A stretch of 20,077 bases of DNA from Thermodesulfovibrionia bacterium (GTDB lineage Bacteria; Nitrospirota; Thermodesulfovibrionia; UBA6902): positions 1 through 20,077 of the forward strand of contig CAMYJJ010000023.1 of assembly GCA_947258735.1 (NCBI GenBank), in the 5' to 3' direction. Positions within the stretch are counted from its first letter, which is position 1; every line of letters begins with the position of its first letter. Of this stretch, positions 15,164-20,077 are shown piece after piece. Both the position numbers and the translations under genes were made by a program. Below the pieces are notes generated by a model that was not told the origin of the DNA, searched no databases, and saw nothing but the letters and a program-made list of their open reading frames with translations.

Positions 15164-15817
15164 CTAGATTCTGGATAATTTATACATATAAAATCTTTCA
15201 ATGCGTGTTTTTTTATCAGCGATCACAGAATGTTTCCAGCCCAGGTGCCTGGTAATATCCAGGGCTTTATCAGGTCCTGCAATTGAAGAGTACAACATCT
15301 GGATATTTCCATCAGGCTTCAGATAATGTCCGGCCTCTTTAAAAAAACGCGCTATCAATTTCTTGTTCCGGTCAAACAACGCGTGATCAAGGCCTGAAAC
15401 CGGGGTTCCCTCCATATACGGAGGAGTAAACAGAATAGTATTAAATAGTATTCCCGGTTTTAAAGGAGAAAAAAGATCGCCCTCGACAACAGTTATGATA
15501 TTCCCGAGGTTATGGGCGTCTGCGTTTTTTCTGGCATACATAACAGCTTCGGGATTAATGTCTACGGCAATAACTTTAGAAGCCATAAGACCGGCTGTAA
15601 TTGCCTGTATACCGGAGCCGGTGCCCATATCAAGTACCACATCACCTTTTGAGATGGCCATGTTCCTTGCCATAAACTGACTTGTAACATAATACTTTGG
15701 ATTGAAAACATCTTTTGATATCTCGTAGGTCCTGCCCAGCACCTCAACATTGCGCGGTCCGAGAAGCTGTACCATTTTTATAAGCCAGATTGATATTGAC
15801 TGTTTTACCGGAGACAT
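15164..15817 (-). CDS. PrmC/HemK-like SAM-dependent methyltransferase
   Basis: This 217-residue Rossmann-fold methyltransferase has SAM motif I VLDMGTGSGIQAI at about residues 61-73, then the acidic turn VIAVDINPEAV and EGDLFSPL. The catalytic-type motif reads LFTPPYMEG. PrmC/HemK enzymes normally have NPPY there, where the Asn contacts the target side chain; Thr in its place points away from ordinary release-factor glutamine methylation and leaves the substrate open. The protein is shorter than PrmC and lacks the N-terminal helical domain, as in HemK2-like stand-alone enzymes. It lies 39 bases downstream of the DUF1015 gene on the same strand and is probably co-transcribed. Confidence 0.8.
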   Translation of the reverse strand: MSPVKQSISIWLIKMVQLLGPRNVEVLGRTYEISKDVFNPKYYVTSQFMARNMAISKGDVVLDMGTGSGIQAITAGLMASKVIAVDINPEAVMYARKNADAHNLGNIITVVEGDLFSPLKPGILFNTILFTPPYMEGTPVSGLDHALFDRNKKLIARFFKEAGHYLKPDGNIQMLYSSIAGPDKALDITRHLGWKHSVIADKKTRIERFYMYKLSRI

Positions 15818-15856
15818 AATCAGATGCTGTGGACTGATGGCATTACTGCTGAATAA

Positions 15857-17122
15857 TTAAAACGTATACATTACTATTCCCGTGAGAAGCTTGGGATAAA
15901 AATATGTTGATTTTGGGGGCATCCGGTGACCTGCAAGGGCGACCTCTTTTAATTCGCTGATCAATGTCTGGTTAAGGAAAAAGACCGCCTCAAAAGATCC
16001 TTTCATGGCCCTTTCCACGGCAACAGCGGGATCCATTTCATATTCATAATGGTCCACCTTCAGCAAATGCTCAAAAATGAATTTATGGAGGATGGAAACG
16101 TCGAGTTTTTTCAGGCAGTCAGGCAGGCCTACATCAAGAGTTGAGCCGTTAAAGGTAAGACTATAATAATTACCCGTGTCCGTAAGAAACATGCCAAAAG
16201 AATGGGTTTTGCTGTGCATGCTCTCCAGCATCTTTGCGATCGCCTGCTCTTTGGACATATCTTCTGAGGAAATCTTTTTCAGGTCAAAATGCTGTTTTAG
16301 TGTGTCCCTGATGCGGATTTCCGAATCCACCTCGATTATCCGGTGTGTCGGCAGCAGAGACAGTCCTTCATCCTCCATGTTTGAAAGGAACATAAGCACA
16401 TAATTAAATGGCTCTTTGCCGGTCCTGATCAAGCCCTTTTCTTCCATTTCCTTTTTATAGGCCAGCGCTGTTTCATAGCGGTGATGGCCGTCTGCAATAA
16501 ATATATCTCTGTCCGACATCTCCCTGACAATCGCATCGATGTCTGCCCTGTCACTGATCTTCCAGAGACGATGTGTAACGTTGTCATCATAGGTAAATTC
16601 AATATAGGGAGTCAGGCCGGTGATCTTTTCAATAATGGTAGAAGCGGTCTTTTCTTCACTGCTGTACAGAGAAAAAATAGGGCTGGTGTTTGCTTTGCAG
16701 AAACGGAGGATATTTAATCTATCGGATTTTGGTTTGGAATACGTCATCTCATGGGGATGGACCCTGCCGTTTCCAAGCTCTTCTATTTTAACAGCACCCA
16801 GAAATCCTCTTGTTATTTTCTTTGTTCCATCTATCGTATAGCTTATTTCATAACAGTAAAAGCTTTGCTCATTGTCCTGGGTCAGGACCTCCTGCTTAAG
16901 CCAGTCATTAAGGTATGCGGCTGCTCTTGTATAACGGTTCTCCTTCTCATTATCACCGTCTTTGTCTTTGCCGAAATCAATCCTGACTATATTGTGAGGG
17001 CTTCTTTTGTACAGGTCATCTTTATGGCCATGGGACACAATATCGTAGGGAGGCGCCATGGTTAATGCGGCATCCACTTTTTCAGGGTTATATAATATGC
17101 CTTTGAATGGGATAACTGCCAT
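15857..17122 (-). CDS. DUF1015 family protein
   Basis: This 421-residue soluble protein has the hallmarks of the DUF1015 family: an early APPYDIVS segment (about 23-30), NIVRIDFGKD, RGFLGAVKIEE, HPHEMTYSKPKSDR, and the strongly conserved IFIADGHHRYETALAY (about residue 208). Full length is typical of the family. Its biochemical function is not established as far as I know; the His/Asp-rich DGHHRYET motif suggests an active or metal-binding site, which is inference. The start ATG (17120-17122) has AGGA about 10 bases upstream. It is divergent from the ubiA-like gene and upstream of the methyltransferase. Confidence 0.88.
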   Translation of the reverse strand: MAVIPFKGILYNPEKVDAALTMAPPYDIVSHGHKDDLYKRSPHNIVRIDFGKDKDGDNEKENRYTRAAAYLNDWLKQEVLTQDNEQSFYCYEISYTIDGTKKITRGFLGAVKIEELGNGRVHPHEMTYSKPKSDRLNILRFCKANTSPIFSLYSSEEKTASTIIEKITGLTPYIEFTYDDNVTHRLWKISDRADIDAIVREMSDRDIFIADGHHRYETALAYKKEMEEKGLIRTGKEPFNYVLMFLSNMEDEGLSLLPTHRIIEVDSEIRIRDTLKQHFDLKKISSEDMSKEQAIAKMLESMHSKTHSFGMFLTDTGNYYSLTFNGSTLDVGLPDCLKKLDVSILHKFIFEHLLKVDHYEYEMDPAVAVERAMKGSFEAVFFLNQTLISELKEVALAGHRMPPKSTYFYPKLLTGIVMYTF

Positions 17123-17288
17123 AATTTTAGATCCTGCGGAGAACTATCTTAACATTGCGTTTGAGCAAATATCAATTCTGTTCTGGCCTGATTAAGTCCG
17201 GGCTATCATGCCCTTCATTTATTACATTTTAATATATTCATATGTAATCGTTGCTTTTCGTCTTCAGTGAAACTAAAATAAGTTCGTC

Positions 17289-18149
17289 ATGGACCTTGTT
17301 AAAAAGAGCGCGGAATATCTCAGGCTGATTAAGTTTTCCCATTCTATCTTTGCATTGCCCTTTGCTTTTACCGCAGCACTCATAGCAGAAGAAGGCATCC
17401 CGGAGTTTTCCAGGATATTCTGGATCACTGTTGCGATGGTGGGCGGACGGACAGGTGCAATGGGAATGAACAGGATTATTGACCGCAACATTGACGCGCT
17501 CAATCCAAGGACCAAAGACAGAGAACTGCCAAGGGGAGTGATAAAGACGTCAGAGGCCCTTTTTTTCACTGCAGGGGCTTTTGCACTTCTGGTTCTTGCT
17601 GCGTACATGCTTAATCCGCTGTGTTTAAAACTGTCACCTCTGGTGTTGCTGGTTCTGCTTACATACTCATATACCAAGAGGTTTACATGGCTCTGCCATG
17701 TAGTTCTGGGTATTGCCCTTGCACTGGCCCCGATTGGGGCATGGGTCGCTGTACGGGGAACGTTTGATAGTGAGATTCTTTTGCTCAGTCTTGCAATTGT
17801 ATTCTGGGTGGCCGGATTTGATATTATTTATGGACTGCAGGACATAGACTTTGACAAAGAGCACGGGCTCTACTCCATTCCCAGTATATTCGGGATCAAT
17901 ACATCTCTCTGGATTGCCAGGACTTTTCATCTTATCACAATACTACTCCTGTTCAGTCTTGCTCCCATATTTAACCTTTCAATGTTCTATATCATCGGCG
18001 TCCTGATAGCGTTGGGACTGCTGTTGTATGAGCACTCCCTGGTAAAGCCCGATGACCTGAGTAAACTGAACATGGCTTTTTTTAACATGAACGGGTATAT
18101 AAGCGTCACCGTATTTATATTTACATTATTAAATTATCTGGCAGTGTGA
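17289..18149 (+). CDS. ubiA: UbiA-family prenyltransferase (4-hydroxybenzoate polyprenyltransferase / MqnP type)
   Basis: This 286-residue membrane enzyme should attach a polyprenyl chain to an aromatic acid in quinone synthesis. About eight or nine hydrophobic segments are present. The two Asp-rich motifs are visible: NRIIDRNID (Asn61-Asp69), followed by RTKDRELPRG, and DIDFDKEHG (Asp185, Asp187, Asp189). They bind the Mg-diphosphate of the prenyl donor. In anaerobes that lack ubiquinone, close homologues act as MqnP in the futalosine menaquinone pathway; that assignment is inference, since no other menaquinone gene is in the window. The ATG at 17289 has only a weak ribosome site, but the N-terminal SAEYLRLIKFSHSIFALPFA is family-typical. 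Confidence 0.88.
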   Translation: MDLVKKSAEYLRLIKFSHSIFALPFAFTAALIAEEGIPEFSRIFWITVAMVGGRTGAMGMNRIIDRNIDALNPRTKDRELPRGVIKTSEALFFTAGAFALLVLAAYMLNPLCLKLSPLVLLVLLTYSYTKRFTWLCHVVLGIALALAPIGAWVAVRGTFDSEILLLSLAIVFWVAGFDIIYGLQDIDFDKEHGLYSIPSIFGINTSLWIARTFHLITILLLFSLAPIFNLSMFYIIGVLIALGLLLYEHSLVKPDDLSKLNMAFFNMNGYISVTVFIFTLLNYLAV

Positions 18150-18150
18150 T

Positions 18151-18174
18151 ATGTGTCAATAAATCGGGACACAT
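18151..18174. other. Hairpin after the ubiA-like gene
   Basis: ATGTGTC (18151-18157) and GACACAT (18168-18174) form a 7-bp stem with a 10-base loop just past the stop codon. No T-run follows, so it is a weak terminator or an operator at best. Confidence 0.35.
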
Positions 18175-18211
18175 CCTTGAGGTTGTATATCCTTATTATT
18201 GGTATGCAACG

Positions 18212-18241
18212 TTGACTTTTGAAGTGCAAAATTTGTTAAAT
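18212..18241 (+). promoter_or_regulatory. Possible promoter of the YVTN protein gene
   Basis: TTGACT (18212-18217) and TTAAAT (18236-18241) are 18 bp apart. They lie about 50 bases before the GTG start. The -10 match is only four of six. Confidence 0.4.
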
Positions 18242-18291
18242 AAGTTGAATCCACATCTTATGTATCATCATATTAAAGGAGGAGTAATTCT

Positions 18292-19314
18292 GTGAAGAAA
18301 TTAAAAGCACTTATTATTATGTGTATGTCTGTTTTCATCTCAATGACAGGAGTTGAAGTATATGCGGATTGCGGTGAATCACATACAGCGAAGCGTGTGT
18401 ATGTTTCAAATTCCGGTAATAATACGGTCTCTGTCATTGATACTGAGAAAAAAGAAATAATAAATACATTCCGGGTAGGGGTATGGCCGTCAGGAATGGC
18501 TTATGATATTTCCAATAACAGGTTGTATGTTGTCAATTCCAGTGAGGCTGACAGTACCGTGACCGTTATTGATACTGAAAGCAGTTCCGAAGTTGCTCGG
18601 TTTAAAGTGGGGACCGGTCCCATGGCCATGACAATTGATGCAAGCGCGGGAATTGGGTATGTTGCAGACACAGAGCATATGGTTGACGGAAAAAACCTCA
18701 GCCATACCGTTTCCATAGTGGATTTAAAGACAAACAAGGTCACGGAAAAAATAGATGTCGGCGCCGGCCCCTTTGATATAAAAATCGTACATGACAAAAT
18801 ATTTACGAGCAACTCAGGTGAATGGAAACTCGCGGCAGTCAGTATGAAGGACCGTAAGGTCATTAAGAAAGTGCCGGTTATTGATACTCCTCTGGGACTT
18901 GCTGTAAGTCCGGACAAAAAGAAAGTTTACGTTGCCATTCATGGAAAGGGGTCTGTTCAGGTATTTGATTCCAATGATGTCAAGGAACTATCCACCATTA
19001 AAGTCGGTAAATCTGCATGGTATATTGGCGTTGACACAGCAAAACACAAGGCATATGTTACAAAGAGGGAAGAAAATGCAGTTGCTGTAATTGATATGAA
19101 GAAAGATAAAGTTGTCGCCAATATCGATGCAGGCAAGGGCCCGATCGGTATTGCCGTGGATTCTGAAGCAGGCAGGGCGTATGTGGTAAATCATGAAGAT
19201 GTGTCTCTTTCAATAATTGATACTGCTACTGATAAAATAGTGGGTACGGTAAAGCTTACTCCGGCTACGGAAAGCACCTATTCAGGTTCTCCCTGGGGTG
19301 TAGCTGTTTATTAA
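18292..19314 (+). CDS. Exported YVTN-type beta-propeller repeat protein
   Basis: This 340-residue protein has a signal peptide: a basic start MKKLK, a hydrophobic core to about residue 20, and probable cleavage after VYA at residue 25. The rest is a series of about seven propeller blades of roughly 42 residues, each with a variant of RVYVSNSGNNTVSVIDTE followed by G-P-GMAYD-like turns (for example KVGTGPMAMTIDA and DAGKGPIGIAVDS). Such proteins act in the periplasm or at the cell surface, but the ligand is unknown. No heme-binding CxxCH, catalytic or anchor motif is visible. The start is GTG at 18292, set by a perfect AAGGAGGAG ribosome site at 18276-18284. It is transcribed alone and converges on lptG. 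Confidence 0.9.
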   Translation: MKKLKALIIMCMSVFISMTGVEVYADCGESHTAKRVYVSNSGNNTVSVIDTEKKEIINTFRVGVWPSGMAYDISNNRLYVVNSSEADSTVTVIDTESSSEVARFKVGTGPMAMTIDASAGIGYVADTEHMVDGKNLSHTVSIVDLKTNKVTEKIDVGAGPFDIKIVHDKIFTSNSGEWKLAAVSMKDRKVIKKVPVIDTPLGLAVSPDKKKVYVAIHGKGSVQVFDSNDVKELSTIKVGKSAWYIGVDTAKHKAYVTKREENAVAVIDMKKDKVVANIDAGKGPIGIAVDSEAGRAYVVNHEDVSLSIIDTATDKIVGTVKLTPATESTYSGSPWGVAVY

Positions 19315-19340
19315 ATTGTTATACAAATGTAGTTTAACTG

Positions 19341-19447
19341 GTGCTCAACATTGCTTAATATTGTCTGGCTATTCTCTTGAGACCTTACACAACTGTTAAA
19401 CCGCTCCTGAGCAATTGTTGAGCTATAGGTAAACAACTGTTGAGCAA
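19341..19447. repeat. Inverted and direct repeats in the convergent spacer before lptG
   Basis: GCTCAACATTGCT (19343-19355) pairs with AGCAATTGTTGAGC (19410-19423). The word CAAYTGTTGAGC occurs twice in direct orientation (about 19412 and 19434). It may act as a terminator for the convergent genes, although there is no clean T-run. Confidence 0.45.
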
Positions 19448-19458
19448 CGTATTTAGTC

Positions 19459-20077
19459 TTATTCCCTGATCTGCATGTACATAATAGTTCCTGCAATGCA
19501 AAAGACAGCAGGACTGACCCATGGAGCCAGCCACGGTTCTATGTATCCGGTATTTACCATGGATATACTGAACGCATAAAGCATCCAGAAAAGCATGCTT
19601 ACTATTACTCCAAGACCTGCCGCCCTTATACCCCCGCCCCATCGTGAATGTAAAGCAAGGGAAATGCCAAAAAGCACCATAATAAAATTAATTGAGGGGT
19701 AAGCAAGTTTCTCATACAGCCCGACACTATATTTCAAATTTTTAAAACCTGCCTTTTCCAGTCTTGAATAATACGCATACAATTCCATAAAGTTCATTTC
19801 CTTGGGTCTCTTTATTTCTTCCCTGAAAATATTTGGTTCTTCAAGGGCCATTGTAATCAGTGATTTGTATTTTTTTGTTGAGTTGTCCCTGAAATCAAAG
19901 ACAGTAACATTTTTCAGCCTCCATATGCCATCGACCCATTGCGCCGCATCAGCCTCTATCCTTTTTTCAAATCCAAAGGAGTCGTTGAAGTTGAAAATGC
20001 TTGTTTTTAATATCCTGTTCTCTTTTTCCACATACCCCTCTATCCTGACCAGGCTGCCGTCAAGCCCCCGCATCCAG
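19459..20077 (-). CDS. lptG: LptG: LPS export ABC transporter permease, C-terminal part (N-terminus beyond the window edge)
   Basis: The frame is open to the right edge, so the start lies outside; about 206 residues are seen here. The visible part covers the end of the periplasmic beta-jellyroll domain (RIEADAAQWVDGIWRLKNVTVFDF) and the C-terminal membrane block. It includes the LptF/G-typical MNFMELYAYYSRLEKAGFK, then the helices KLAYPSINFIMVLFGISLAL, a small-residue-rich GGIRAAGLGVIVSMLFWMLY, and a last helix before the short tail MQIRE. LptG works with LptF and LptB to pull lipopolysaccharide from the inner membrane toward the outer membrane. LptF is close in sequence, but LptG is favoured by the jellyroll-to-helix wording of this segment. 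lptF, if adjacent, would lie upstream, off the right side. Confidence 0.82.
   Translation of the reverse strand, partial: WMRGLDGSLVRIEGYVEKENRILKTSIFNFNDSFGFEKRIEADAAQWVDGIWRLKNVTVFDFRDNSTKKYKSLITMALEEPNIFREEIKRPKEMNFMELYAYYSRLEKAGFKNLKYSVGLYEKLAYPSINFIMVLFGISLALHSRWGGGIRAAGLGVIVSMLFWMLYAFSISMVNTGYIEPWLAPWVSPAVFCIAGTIMYMQIRE

Noticed and set aside
17195..17225. GGGC-TATCAT-GCCC hairpin followed by TTCATTT as a terminator
   Set aside because: The stem is only 4 bp and it lies between divergent genes, where a terminator would have no role.

Overview
The window reads like the genome of an anaerobic, Gram-negative-type bacterium with an outer membrane (LptG, signal-peptide export) and moderate GC. 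The genes are a selenocysteine formate dehydrogenase fused to NuoG-type Fe-S domains, an NfnAB transhydrogenase, a DsrE-like protein and a UbiA prenyltransferase. They suggest a Nitrospirota- or Desulfobacterota-like sulfate reducer, syntroph or acetogen relative. That placement is an inference from gene content; no rRNA or marker gene is present to confirm it.

Left part (1-4.75 kb): a very short Fis-type HTH ORF, an RluA-family pseudouridine synthase, a DsrE-like protein, a BASS/SBF-type transporter, a DUF1801 gene interrupted by two in-frame stops, and an RNase D-like DEDDy exonuclease. This section is rich in intergenic repeats: a nested palindrome at 1319-1449, 9-bp-period repeats near 278, 3041 and 4621 (and a weaker one near 3667), and 7-bp-period repeats. 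A strong hairpin at 4720-4739 separates rnd from the convergent nfn operon.

Central part (4.76-12.47 kb): the metabolic core. nfnA-nfnB (minus strand) diverges from an operon (plus strand) of a NuoE-like subunit, a NuoF-like flavin/Fe-S subunit and FdhA. FdhA is one 904-residue selenoprotein: the UGA at 10817-10819 sits in a CARV-U-HAP context and is followed by a SECIS hairpin with a GGUCU loop at the same distance from the UGA as I recall for E. coli fdhF. A likely role is cytoplasmic formate/CO2 interconversion linked to NAD(H), possibly with ferredoxin bifurcation, with NfnAB exchanging electrons between NADH, ferredoxin and NADPH. The two transcription units share a 308-bp control region.

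Right part (12.6-20.08 kb): a polar amino-acid ABC transporter operon (ATPase and two permeases, no binding protein) with a good promoter and operator-like dyad, a PrmC/HemK-like methyltransferase downstream of a DUF1015 gene, a UbiA-family prenyltransferase, an exported YVTN beta-propeller protein, and the C-terminal part of lptG cut by the right edge.

Most of the window is ordinary housekeeping and energy metabolism. The strongest unusual points are the selenoprotein FDH next to NfnAB, the two period-specific intergenic repeat families, the double-nonsense DUF1801 gene, and two genes whose conserved N-termini have no ATG/GTG/TTG start. I see no defence system, CRISPR array, prophage or transposase.
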